A stretch of 64,000 bases of DNA from Sipunculus nudus. Lineage: Eukaryota; Annelida; Sipuncula; Golfingiida; Sipunculidae. Made by a program: the position numbers and the translations under genes. Positions 21,763 to 33,080 of the stretch are shown in pieces. Below the pieces are notes generated by a model. It was not told the DNA's origin and searched no databases. It was given only the letters and a program-made list of their open reading frames with translations. Location of the stretch: contig CM049310.1 in NCBI GenBank assembly GCA_026874595.1, forward strand, positions 88,171,556 through 88,235,555. Direction: 5' to 3'. Every line of letters starts with the position of its first letter. The stretch's first letter is position 1.

Positions 21763-22880
21763 CGATAGGCCAGAGGTGATGTCAGGATGTGAGACGTTGT
21801 TTGTTTGGCATGAGTATATATATGCGGCCACTGGGAATAGGGGAGTCTATTAGCAGTGTGGCAAGCCAGTGAGAGATATTTTTTTTCAGTGTGTCATTAG
21901 TCTAGGTCTGAGGGTGCCAGTGTTACGTGGGTGATAGATGGTCATAAGCCGTGGTCAACCCAAGGGCAGACCAATGGAATTGGACATTCGCTGTGTTAGT
22001 TACACAGACCTAAATTCCTGAACTGTCATGTGATTACAGTGTTCACGGACCATACAATAAGTTTTCCGATTGCAGCTGTGACTGATTTAAAGCAAGTGCA
22101 GCCATGACTCTGTGTGTTTATATATATCTGTCAAAGTTTCTATGGATTAATACTGTGTGAATCATCATATAAGAAAATTACAAGATCTTTATTGCATTAT
22201 ATTTCTTGTTCTTGTTACTCTTGCCTTTGTTATACTTGCGAGTTGATGCGAATTTCAGCCTCCCAAATTAAATTTAAAGAAACCAGAAAGACCTTTTATT
22301 CCGGGAGTGGGGGGGGGGGGGGGGGATTTGACAAAGGGCCAATATAATCTGCTTTGTGCCGGTCCCCTGCTTCTGGGCAAAATCTGTGTCATTTTTTTCC
22401 TGGCCACCAATAAAGTTGTGCATAAACCTAATATTTTAAACCCAATATTTAACTACATGGTATATACCGCAAAAACATTTGTTTGTTTTTCTTCTAATGT
22501 GTGTCTTTCTTGATGAAAATGAATTTTAAAATTTTTTTTAAAGAGTCAAAATTTTAAATTTCAGTTTTTGGGTAGATGTGAAATGTTAAAAAATATGTAT
22601 ACCATCAGGAAGATGACTGTACAAAACTATGTTAAAATAATGTGTACTTTTTGGAGTCTGACATGAATATAAACAATTTTTTTAGTATTGATTTAAGATA
22701 TAAGGGTTTTTGGACAATAATGATACCTGAAGGTGAACTGTATTGATACACGGACCACATCTGTAGCCTTTACAGGTGTAAAACCTGCTCCAGCAAAAGT
22801 GATATGTTTCAGCTGATATAACCATTAATTGAACTTTGCGATCATTCTATGATAATATTTATTTTTATTCTCGGTAAGGA
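21763..22880. other. Unique sequence between minisatellite and unit 3
   Basis: A TATATATATGCGGCC box lies near 21814, about 50 bases past the array, followed by GGGAATAGGGGAG. A poly-G run is at 22308-22326. No open frame of note is present. The box may be a promoter, or part of an LTR of which the array is a component; neither can be shown here. Confidence 0.35.
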
Positions 22881-23797
22881 AAAGAAATTAAGGGAGTAAA
22901 TCGTTTAAAATGTATCTCCTACGACTTCAAGGCTCATTGGTAATTGTCAAGGACATGTAACATTTAACATTAAACACATTTAACTCTCTATTCTATTGGT
23001 ATTGCACGTACGTGGATAATTAATTCAATAATTAATTCTATATTGTTATGTGTATCTTCCAACCAACATACCTGCTGTTTCACTAACACACTGTGATCTG
23101 CAGTATTAATAAATTTTTTTACACCATGCGTACATACCAGTATAGATTAAATAATCTAATTTATTTTAGTGTTCAAATTGGTTTGACCAGGAAGAAATAC
23201 TGCTTCTCTGGAGCATTTTAAACGACAGTAACTTTTTATATACAGGATTAACTCGTAAGGATAAATAATTTAGTATTAATTGGACTATCGTCATTAGGAA
23301 GCCATAAAATAAACACAGATTATGAAGTAAAAATAAAAAAAATTATTGTATCTAAAATTTTGTTGAAAAACTGCACACATAAAAAATATACAAATTTATT
23401 TTGTCAATCGGACTTAACTGAACTAAATAAGCATGAATTCATCAAAATGCAATAACATTTATATCTGCATTATTAAGCAATTAAACGAAGTAAAATGGTG
23501 TTTACGACACACGCATAGGAGTCGAGGACTAGTATTAAGGAAATTAAAGTCGAATTTGTGACCGTACCCCCTTATCAGATTTTCCTCCGCCGCAAACTTG
23601 TTACCCTGACGCGGTTTAAAAAAAGGGCAATTTCTCGTCAAATCAGTCTTGTTTCAAGTGTCAACATTCATTTTCTTAAACTAAGGCCCGCTAGGTACAA
23701 GAAAATGAGTGTCTAGAAAATCCCCCCCGGGGGGAGGGGGGGAGTAATAAACCCCTAATTGCCCATGGACTATAAATTTTTTACTTCACATCTAACA
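22881..23797. repeat. Unit 3 spacer, strongly diverged and shortened
   Basis: Words from unit 1 positions 470-780 are recognisable (AAGGCTCATTGGTAATTG, TAATTAATTCAAT, CTGTGATCTGCAGTATTAAT). The octamer cluster and modules M1/M2 seen in other units are not found. No gene. Confidence 0.5.
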
Positions 23798-24865
23798 TCA
23801 TACAACGGCGTCAGTCGTCTCACTTTGGCCCGGTTCTTTGCAATATTTTGACCAGTTTTCCAGAGCCTGTAGTGCTATATCTGAAGGTATTTCTGGGAAA
23901 TACTCGTCAATAGCAGACAGAACTTCGCCAGGTGTCGCCAGTTGTTTGGGTATTAATATTCCGTCACTGTCTTCTAAGAGTAGTGTGTCATTTTTCAAAG
24001 CTAAACAGCGGCCGTCACGAGATATGACGCAACGAAGCGACGTAAGAAATAACCTAGTGGTTTAAGTTATGCATATAGTCCTCACATTGTCTTTGCAACG
24101 TTCAAGGTCAACGGGGTCAAGGTTAAACCAGCTTTTGTCTACCCAATCTGCTTTTCCACCGGTTAACCTTTCTTCTCTGCCTCTTCTGATACTTTTTTCC
24201 TTACGAAGATATATTCCATTTTCCAATTTTACATACTTACAGAACAAAACAGATCCCTGAAAAGTTTCCGATTCCATCTCAAAGTCCAGTGAAATCGCTT
24301 GGAAACAAGGGCATCCGTAGCCCACTTCGACTAGGAAACGGTCACCCTCAATGACCACGTGACGTAACAACGTCACCACGTGATTATTTGCACCACGCAC
24401 GTACACTGAGGCTTCCAGTATCTCCGTGTGATAACCCAAGGCTTTCAGAAGACAATACATGAAAAGTTCACTATCCAGCATAAACCGCCAGATCCGCTCA
24501 ACACGAACCCCTAAAAAATAAATTCTGCGGTGATAATGAAATATTAAATTCGTTAAAATAAATTGTTTATACTAATAATCTATTAGTAGGCTTTATTGGT
24601 ATACAATCAAAATATAGTTTAATTTTTTTATTAGAATGATATACAGGAGTTATTACAAAAGCTTTCGAACGTACTGCAGTGACTAGGCCAATAAAACCTC
24701 ACTGCCATCTAACACTATTAGTTGAATCCAATTTATAATGTAACTCACAATGTTTTCTTCGACTGTAGGAATTTTTCTGTCCTTGACTTTTAGACTGATC
24801 TAGGGGAAATTGTGGAACGGAATTTTTCTAACAGAACTTTCGGATAATCCCGTTCACAAGGCCCA
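23798..24865 (-). pseudogene. NAT-C: NAT-like pseudogene with nonsense, frameshift and broken exon 1
   Basis: Exon 2 is 23798-24510, 713 bases against 714 in A. It keeps GGLCW, NNHVVTLL (His111) and FLVEVGYG (Glu in the Asp place). A base lost near 24464 shifts the frame right after the catalytic Cys, and GAA has become TAA at 24062-24064 (CIT-stop-TT where sisters read ITETT). Exon 1 begins with the usual donor near 24745 but has single-base changes and is cut off near 24865, where an unrelated 122-base direct repeat starts. Several independent lesions make this a certain pseudogene. Confidence 0.85.
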
Positions 24866-24867
24866 AA

Positions 24868-25266
24868 ATTATGTGTCCCGACCAAGTCCAAAGCGATTCC
24901 ATAAGAATGTGGGGCCGACCTTTTTTTTAAAGTACACGTGGTCCTATATTTTCACTTGACTTGAATTAAACTAATGAATGATTTGGATTGCTCTGGTTGG
25001 CTCTAGCCAATTTGTCAGGGGGCAATAAACCCCCTCCCATTTATTTGATTTTTATGTTTGTTCAGCATAATCTCAAATAAAAAATTGACAGTCTCGGTCA
25101 ATAATTATTACTTTTTCTCCACCACTGCAAAATTGGACAACTTATGTGTCCCGACCCAAGGCCAGAGCGATTCCCTATGTATGTGGGGCCGACCTTTTTT
25201 TAAAGTACACGTGGTCCTATATTTTCACTTGACTTGAATTAGACTAGTGAATGATTTGGATTGCTA
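24868..25266. repeat. 122-bp direct repeat pair
   Basis: ATGTGTCCCGACC through GGGGCCGACC and CACGTGGTCCTATATTTTCAC to GATTTGGATTGCT occurs at 24868-24990 and again at 25144-25266, with a few substitutions, in the same orientation 276 bases apart. It sits exactly where NAT-C exon 1 is truncated, so it probably belongs to the inserted sequence. Confidence 0.8.
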
Positions 25267-26311
25267 ATTAAAATTTTAACAAATCGCATATGTTGAAATA
25301 CGTTTATTACTATAAATAATATCATGAAACATTCACCCTTTTAAAAGTTTTGACACTTTTTAAAATCTTTGTTTCGTTCCTTTCCGTAATTAGCAAGCAT
25401 CAACCCCTCCTGCCTTTGGTGTCCTAGCGAGAGAGCGGGTATATTGTGCTAATTCTCCATAAGAAAAACAGAAGGCGGGGGTTCCTATCCTAATTTTCTT
25501 CATGTCTTGCTGTGTACTAAGTCTTTGATATATCAGTGTCCACTTGTATCGTTTCTCCTATTTACAACAGATACCAAGGGATCGAAATTAACACCAAAAT
25601 ACCGGAATTTGAAACCAGGTCTCGCAGTGGGCCGGTGAAAATCTGCCAAAGACCGCAAACATACCCTAGCTTGTAAAAGATTGCTTATATCAAAACCACT
25701 TAAAATTTTAAATCAATTATTGTATTTTTCAGTCACTTTTACAAGAAAATTAGTTTATTTATGATTTAATTGACCTCCTATTTATCTTAATTAAAAGGAT
25801 CACACAGCATGTTTTAATAAACTCATTGTGTCATAAAATTTTTAACCATGCTGTTATAAAAATATTAATTTATTACAAACCGTTTACTTCATTAAATTTA
25901 ATTTTAATTTCGAGCCTTGCACAGAGTCACGAGTGCAGTACCCCCGACCTCTGGTCCAAACTCAAGTTTACAACAAACGACTACTATCATGCATTCCAGT
26001 GTGAGTACACGAACACTCCATTTGAACACCCTTAAGAGCGATGTACAAATCGATATTAGCGTTCAATGACTAGATGCCAAGGGCCAACCAATATCACTTT
26101 TTCTCCTCAAGGGTTAGCAGAGCAACTTTTAATGCTCCATTATGAATTAGATAATTATTTTGCATTTTTACATATGATAATACAGAAATATGAATAATAT
26201 ATTACATAGTTTTTCCTAATTTGCAATGAATAGGCAAATATTCTGTGAGAACTGAGTACTGTGAGCTACTGTACCTAGAGCCAGCTATAATATTTCTTTG
26301 ATCTTTTGAAT
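25267..26311. other. Unit 3 spacer, non-coding
   Basis: From about 25500 this matches unit 1 (4400-5380) and unit 6 (50450-51440). I see no gene. Confidence 0.55.
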
Positions 26312-26532
26312 GGATTATACAAATAGTTATTATATAACTAAACGGAGCACTCTCCACGGCTCAGGTTATAGCGTTCGGTAGTATCTAGAGATGGAGGAAA
26401 CCAAGGACCTCGGTGAAAATGAACGGGGCTTGGACGGTCCACTGCAACCCACTCCCACTGGCGACGTTCGGAATCAAACCCAAATCGCCAGCTTGGAGAG
26501 CCGAGCGTTTTACCCCCTAACCGTCCAGGGCC
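26312..26532 (-). mobile_element. tRNA-derived SINE
   Basis: Read on the minus strand it starts GGCCCTGGACGGTTAGG (box A region with AACGCTCGG), then a diverged box B near 26465-26480, a tRNA-unrelated body and a short tail. It occupies the same site as the SINE at 51438-51653, so insertion predates the unit duplications. Confidence 0.65.
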
Positions 26533-26892
26533 TTTTGCAACCAGAAACCGCGGGTCGACTTCGACGATATGGGGCTTCATAGCCGAGCGGCCTAAACAGG
26601 ATTCGAGGGACCTGACGCACACACTCGCTCTTCTGACAGCCCTATCCCCACAGTCACTGAGTAGTAGCTCGACTGCTTCCCCAAGCCCCAAGACACACAC
26701 TCTCTGAAGCAATGGCCAGAAACTGATACAGTCCTGCAATGGGAAAAGCAAAACAAATAATCGAACAAAAATCCTTGAAGTAAGCTATTCACCTACCTAT
26801 TATGCAGAATTAATATAATTTCTGTCTTATCCTTAAGTTCAGAAGAGGACCCCGCGTATGCGCGCTACATAGCGCCATTGGCTCTAGTTCCC
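26533..26892 (-). pseudogene. Decayed BACK-like exon remnant
   Basis: A TTGCAG acceptor near 26743 is followed by a frame with GLGEAVELLLSDC, DRAVRRASVCVRS and, after a shift, VEVDPRFLVA. Compared with 5712-5901 it is frameshifted. The adjoining 26790-26892 is the reverse complement of 5525-5615. Function unknown; a BTB/BACK relation is only a guess. Confidence 0.35.
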
Positions 26893-27353
26893 ATAGGGTA
26901 TGTATGACCTACGAATGCAGCGCGATCCAGCGGGTTTTGACATCCAGGGTTGCCAACAGCCAACACAAAAAATCCCTGTCTATTCCATGACTCTCAGTGA
27001 GTTTTCAAGGATATACCCATACGCAAATTTTGAATGTGGTTTCTGAGACATCATTTTCAGGCAACCACAAACAAAAATCAAAATATTATTTTTTCTTTGA
27101 AGAAGGTAAATAAATTTTGATAAGATTTCCTTAGTTATATAGTGCCTTTACCTGTTTAGCCAAAAAGTCTGCAATTGTAATGCTTTCCCCTGATCATATG
27201 ACGTTTCTATCGAATATGACCAAAAAGGTAACAAAAAATAAATAAAAAAAAATATAAAATATAAATCGCCCGCCCGGACCGATTTATGAAAAAAGTGCCT
27301 GGGAACCAAAACTTTTTTTTGCCAAAATTGTTATATCAGATCCTGTTCCTCAG

Positions 27354-27486
27354 TATGAAAATAAGAAGGCTGTAATTAAAAGCAACACATTAAAAACAGA
27401 GGCAATGAAAGTTCTGAATGACATTCTGTCAGGAGTTCTGAATGCTGTGAAACCTTGCTCGGCTGAACGCTATCTACTGAAAAAGG
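27354..27486 (+). pseudogene. Exon-like fragment resembling the N-terminus of glycerate kinase
   Basis: After TTCCTCAG the frame reads YENKKAVIKSNTLK, TEAMKVLNDILSGVLNAVKP, then SAERYLLKKG and a GGTAGG donor-like end. Glycerate kinases (GLYCTK, D-glycerate phosphorylation) begin with a helix of the type AL.I...L.AV.P...V...L, which this matches loosely. Copies are at 52005-52150 (with an internal deletion) and, truncated, near 6531, 32130 and 42065. No other part of such a gene is in the window, so it is at best a stranded exon. Confidence 0.35.
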
Positions 27487-27636
27487 GTAGGCAGGGAGGC
27501 AGGGAGCGGGATTTGGTCATGAATTTCTGTGTAAAAATATTGTACCATAGTTTCCTATGTACTCCAACATTCTGTTATGTTCACACCCAATGTCAGCTTA
27601 TTAGATGACATTCGATAATATTAGATAATTGTTAGA

Positions 27637-27866
27637 TGGGGCCTAGACAGTTGGGGTAAAACACTCGGCTCTCTCCGCTGATGACCCGGTTCGATCCCTG
27701 GCGTGGCTATGAAAGTGGGTTGTAGTTGCCCATCCAAGGCCGGTGATTTTCCCCCTTTTCTCCGGTTTCCTTCACCTCTTCAGTCTACCAAACGCCACAG
27801 TCTGAGCCAAAGAGAGTGCCGCGATTAATTACAATAATTATTTGTACAATCCCTTTTAAATAAATA
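27637..27866 (+). mobile_element. tRNA-derived SINE, full length
   Basis: It starts GGGGCCTAGACAGTTGGGG with a box A region (AAAACACTCGGCTC), has a good box B GGTTCGATCCC near 27690-27700, body blocks CCGGTGATTTTCC and CTACCAAACGCCAC, and ends in TTTAAATAAATAA. It belongs to the same family as the copies at 26312 and 51438 but is at a site empty in the other units, so it is a later insertion. Confidence 0.75.
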
Positions 27867-28427
27867 AGTTTATATATAAAGTGTTCATAAGCTGATGTTT
27901 AATCACTGGTGTTAACCAGAAAGTGCAACATAGAAGGGGCTTTTATTACAAATACAAAGTTATTGGCTGGGGAGTTGGCTCATCGTGAATGTATTTACAT
28001 ACAAAGTATGAACTTAATATCCTGAACAGTTTGAACAGCGATGAATATTTTTTTTGGGCGATAATGCTATTTGCAAGAATAATAATACCTACACTCTTAA
28101 TAGAGTATATTTTACACAGTTTGAGCATTTAGCACGTTAATGATTGTATCACAAAATAACAACTGATGGCTTCAATTGACAGGTGAAACCGAACTGTGAA
28201 CTGGGTTTGTATTTAAGATTGTAGATTTTTACTGGCGCTATATATAATTTGTATATAACTTCTTAGGAACAGCTTTGGTCCATAATTTATTGTTGTTACT
28301 TTTTGTTGTGTATCCATGCTTTGCATCATCAACCTGAAGTTTTGTATTTTTTATAAAAAAAATTAAAGAAAACAAGCTTAAATCTGCAAACAGTTTTACA
28401 ACAAATACCAACCCTTTCAACCTAATC

Positions 28428-30611
28428 ATATCTATCATATCACAGGCTATAAACGTGAAATGAACTTTGCTATTGATTTTGTAATTTTTTAATATTTTTG
28501 TGTGTGTTCAGTTTAGATATCCTCGGCAAGCGAAGGTAATTAGAGAAATTAAATGTATTTCCCACTAAACCCAAGGCTCATAGGTTATTGCAAAGGACAT
28601 ATTACTTTTAAAACTAAATACATAAAACTCTTTAGTCTATTCTGATTGTAATTCGGAAGGTCAGAACATATTGGCACGTATGTGTTGGGCACCTGGGTTG
28701 GATAATTAATTCAATGTTGTGCCATATGTCCACATGAAACAACCAGGAAAGCTGCTGTTTTATTATCAAACTGTGATTTGCACTATTTATGTTGTTTTTA
28801 CACTAAGCGTGAAAATAATTTAAAGTATTAATTAAAAAATCTAATTAATTCCTAAGTCATGCGCGATATAATATGATTAATCCTTGCTAGTGTCAAAGGC
28901 CCGAAATAATCGCAAACCACTGATTTCAGCAAGGTATCTGTGAATTGTATGTGTACCTTTTTCGACGGGGTTCAATGTTAAATACTAAAAATTATGGTGT
29001 GTACTTGCTGCGTAATCACAAGGGAAGAATCCGTGTGCTCTCTCCATTGTCTGTCCCAGTTGTCTTCCGACCAGAGGTGGATCTAAATGCAAATGCGTTT
29101 ACATTTTGCACATTTAAAATTTATGCCCTTAAAATTATGCTTTTTCATTTGAATTTAAGTACATTTGCATTTGCATTTAGATGCAATGGATAATGAAACA
29201 TTTACATTTGCACTTGAAAATGTTTGAATCTCTCTAATATTTTCATTCACATACGATGACTGGTAAAGGTCAAGCTCTAAAATAAGTAAGAGATACAAAT
29301 TTTCTGTCACCATTGTGAACGTGACCAATAGTCAGTATTTGGAAACCAACCTTTATCAAAGAGCTAGCGTATATGGGGAGAGAGTCATGCTGTATTGGGG
29401 TATCGGCTATGGCGCTTCAACCTTGGAATTAGGGTCGAGGTAAAAAAAATCCAAGTGTACATGTGTCACGTATGAGTAATATTTTGCATAAAAGTCAGTT
29501 GTTTAAATCAGCCATTGTGGAGGTCTAGCGCAAACACAGACAGAAGATGGAGTGGAAAAGAATGAAAATGTAGTAAATGAGAAAGTACACCCTCATAATG
29601 AAGATTGATCCGGATTTTTATATGGAGATAAGCCTCCCCATAACTATAATTATCATGAAGAAAATAGTGTTTTATTGATACATGCTACGATTCGTGCAAA
29701 GTGTAAAGAAAACATACAGATAGAAGTATCGGACATTTTGTTAATGGTTTGTAGAAGCTTAATGAAAATTGTATTATTTCCATTACCGGGGGTTTCAGAT
29801 CAAAATTCCCTAAATATATGAAACATATATAACATAATCTTAGACGTAAAGGGGTGTTTCATAAAAATTATACAAGGTAAGTCTGTAGGGCAGATCTGTG
29901 AGGTCGTACAGCTTATATTTTCGTAAATAGGTGTATATAACTTTATGTATGCGACCGCAAAGCGATCACTAAAAGCAACCGTCCCCCTCCACTGGCTCGC
30001 AACTGAGCGATAATTGGGAAACGGCTGTGGAGTGTACGACCTTGGGAATAAAATTAATATAAGTTGCATATCTGTAACCTAAGACTAATATTGTGCCCGT
30101 ATTTCAGCTTTTGAAAGTCTCTCAGCTCAGAGATCTTACGGGAAATGGAAGAAAGCAAAAAAAAAAAAAAAAAAAACCCGGAAAAACAAATAGATTGTTT
30201 TGCACCAGGTTTATCAAAGTAGGTACATCCATCAGTTTTTATTAAAAATATTGATATAGAAAAAAAACTCATCAGCCCGGAAAAACAAATAGATTGTTTT
30301 GCACCAGGTTTATCAAAGTAGGTACATCCATCAGATTTTAATCAAATATTGATATAGAAAAAAAAACTCATCAGCCCTAGAAGCCTCCCCCTGTTAAAGT
30401 TTGAGGCTTAATTAATAAATTCAGAGTATTGTCAGATATGGCGCATACATCTGCACCACTTGTTCACAAACCATTCATCTACCACCCCAGCGTCGCCAGA
30501 ACATATCTCGAAGTTAAGGCTGTCAAATTAGTTTATTACGGAGGAAATCCTGCTTCGCCTGTGCATTTTGGGTATCTGTTCTTAGAGGGAATATATTAAT
30601 CATGACTTGCT
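28428..30611. repeat. Unit 4 spacer, joined directly to truncated unit 3
   Basis: At about 28428 sequence homologous to unit 1 position 7280 changes without a gap to sequence homologous to position 370. The spacer then follows unit 1: octamers (29085-29250), M1 (29380-29620), M2 (29990-30250). A 98-base tandem duplication (30177-30275 and 30276-30373, each with CCCGGAAAAACAAATAG) enlarges M2. No gene. Confidence 0.65.
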
Positions 30612-31797
30612 TTAAATGTCATTCGTCTCGCCTTGACGTGGTTTCTTGCAATATTTTGACTAGTTTTCCAGAGCCTGTAGTGCTATATCTGAAGGTATTT
30701 CTGGGAAATACTCGCCAATAGTGGACAGGATTTAGCCAGGTGTCGCCAGTTGTTTTGGTTGTAATATCCCGTCACCGTCTTCTAGGAGTAATGTGACGCA
30801 AAATATGATGCAACGTAGCGACGTAAGAAATAACCCAGTGGTTTCTGTTATGAATAAAGTCCTCGTATTGTCTTTGCAATGTTCAAGGTCAACGGGGTCA
30901 AAGTTAAACCAGCTTTTGTCAACCCACTCTGCTTTTGCACCGGTTAACCTTTCTTCTCTGTCTTTTTTGACACTTTTTTCCTTACGAAGATATATTCCAT
31001 TTTTCATATTTTACATACTTATGGAACAAAAATTATCCCTGAAACGTTTCCGATTCTTTCTCAAATTCCAGTGAAAACGCTTGGGAACACGGGCATCCAT
31101 AACCCACTTCGACAACGTAACGGTCATCCTCAGTGACCACGTGACGTAACAGCGTCACCACGTGATTATTTGCACCACGCACGCGAACTGAGGCTTCTAG
31201 TATCTCCGTTTGATCACCTAAGGCTTTCAGAAGACAATACATGAAAGAGTTCACAGTTCAGCATAAACCGCCAGATCCGCTCAACACGAACTCCTAAAAA
31301 ATAAATTATATGGTAATAATAAAACATCAAATAAGTTAAAATAAATTGTCTATACTTAGTATCTTTTAGTAGGCCTTGTGGGTGTACAATCAGAATATAG
31401 GATTTCTGGACAATTTGCACTGGCTTTACATGTGAACCGTTTGTTCATGTTAAAGTATTTATACACACAAACGCACCCACCCACACCCGTATTCACCCAC
31501 CCACCAAAACACACACACATACATCCCTGTGCAGCTGTGTCAATAAGCTTAGGCCCACATAGTCAAGAAAAAATGTGTTGTTACTTATCATAGAAATGTT
31601 CAAACAGAATGCAATAAATAAACAAATGAACCTCTTGACACCAGTTTATAATGTAACTCACAATGTTTTCTTCTTCTGTGGGAACCATTTTATCCTCGAC
31701 TTTGAGACTCATCGAGTGAAGATTGTTGAACGGAAATTTAAGGTAGAACCCCCAGTGATGACGTCAGGTAATCGAAAGCTCTCTCCTTTGACAGCAT
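30612..31797 (-). pseudogene. NAT-D: NAT-like pseudogene with deletions and a stop
   Basis: Exon 2 (30612-31293, 682 bases) keeps the catalytic region, including NNHVVTLL and YVVEVGYG (Glu at the Asp site). It has lost about 35 bases near 30795 (the GRCVALKND segment), and an in-frame TAA at 30732-30734 replaces the Glu of TPGE. A further frame change lies near 31010-31030. Exon 1 (31662-31797, 136 bases) keeps its ATG and donor but lacks 65 bases in the middle, including the PFHNL motif. Clearly dead. Confidence 0.85.
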
Positions 31798-32067
31798 ATT
31801 TCTGTTGTGCCTGGAAAATATTGTCAAAGATATAAAATATATATAACCATTATCATTTTATTTCAAGTTCTCGATATTTTTTGTATCCCGCTTTACTATT
31901 TTTGCCCACTGATGTCTACTGTGTCAAGCCACAATGCCCACAGCATCCTGTACCCTTATCATGATATTTTAAGATCTCGACCTTTCTTTTTTCCCCGCTT
32001 TCCTGTTATTATCTAATGTGTCAAGCCCCATTGCCCTCACCGTACTTTGGGTTTTCTTGTTTCTGAA

Positions 32068-32205
32068 ATGGGTCAAGGCATCAGTTTAGAGCGAATCTTG
32101 GACGCTGTGAAGCGGTTGTACCCATGACATTCTGCCATTCTGCAAGGAGTTGTGAATGCGGTGAAAACCTACTCGGCTGAACGCTTTCTAATGAAAAAGG
32201 GTAGG
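32068..32205 (+). pseudogene. Fused exon-start and glycerate-kinase-like remnant
   Basis: This has the same join as at 6472-6606: GQGISLERILDAVKRLYP, then CATGACATTCTGC (duplicated) and GVVNAVKTYSAERFLMKKG. The acceptor AG is lost (TTCTGAAA). Non-functional. Confidence 0.35.
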
Positions 32206-33080
32206 GAAGTGATGGGAGGGGGATTGAGTCATGAATTTTGTGTAAACATATTGTACCATATATTTTCCAATATATGATCAGATTATAAGCTGATGTTTTG
32301 TAGCTGGTGTTAACTAGAAAGTGCATCATACAGGGTCCCTAAACAACCGAAAAAAATGTTAACGGCAATGGAGTGGGCTCTTTGTGAATGCATTTACATA
32401 CAAAGTATAAACTTGATATCGTGAACAATTTATGAGTTCAAGCGATGAATAATTTGTTTTAAAGAGTGATATTTGCAAGAACAATAATAACTACACTCTT
32501 TATACAGTATATTTTAGATAGTTATAGCATCACGATTATGATTTTATCACAACAACAAAGGGCTTCAATGGACAGGTGGTACTGCACCATTATGGTGAAA
32601 TGGGTTTGTATTTAAGATTGCATGTTCATGTCCATTTAACATTTTAACCAGAGGTATATATAATCTGTATATTACTGCTTAGAAACAGCATTAGTTCATC
32701 ATTAATTGTTGTTACTTATGTTGCGCATCCATGTTATGCATCATTTAACCTAGATTTTTGAATTTTTATACAAAAATATCAAAAGGAAACAGGCTAAAAT
32801 CTGCAAGCACAAAACAGATTTACAATAAATGCCAACCCTTTCAACATAATAATCACTTGTGATCGCAATAGCCATTAAATATCCCCTGACTCCTCAAATT
32901 ATAAAAAAATTCCCTGACTTTTACCTAACCTGGAAAAATGATTTTACTTCTGATTTTTCTTCGGCCGATGGCAATCCGCACATCATCGGGCCTATATCGC
33001 AGTGTTGTACTGCCCGCCATGTTAATGCCCAGCGCGATTTTTCAATCGCATTCCGCTTACGCATTCTGTCGCCGCAATTT
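32206..33080. repeat. Unit 4 distal spacer, interrupted at 33080
   Basis: This aligns with 6610-7510 and 52190-53085 and then stops at GTCGCCGCAA, where the other units continue. No gene. Confidence 0.6.

Noticed and set aside
27637-27866. Functional tRNA gene (box A and box B present)
   Set aside because: The cloverleaf is not kept and a tRNA-unrelated body with a short tail follows; it is a SINE.
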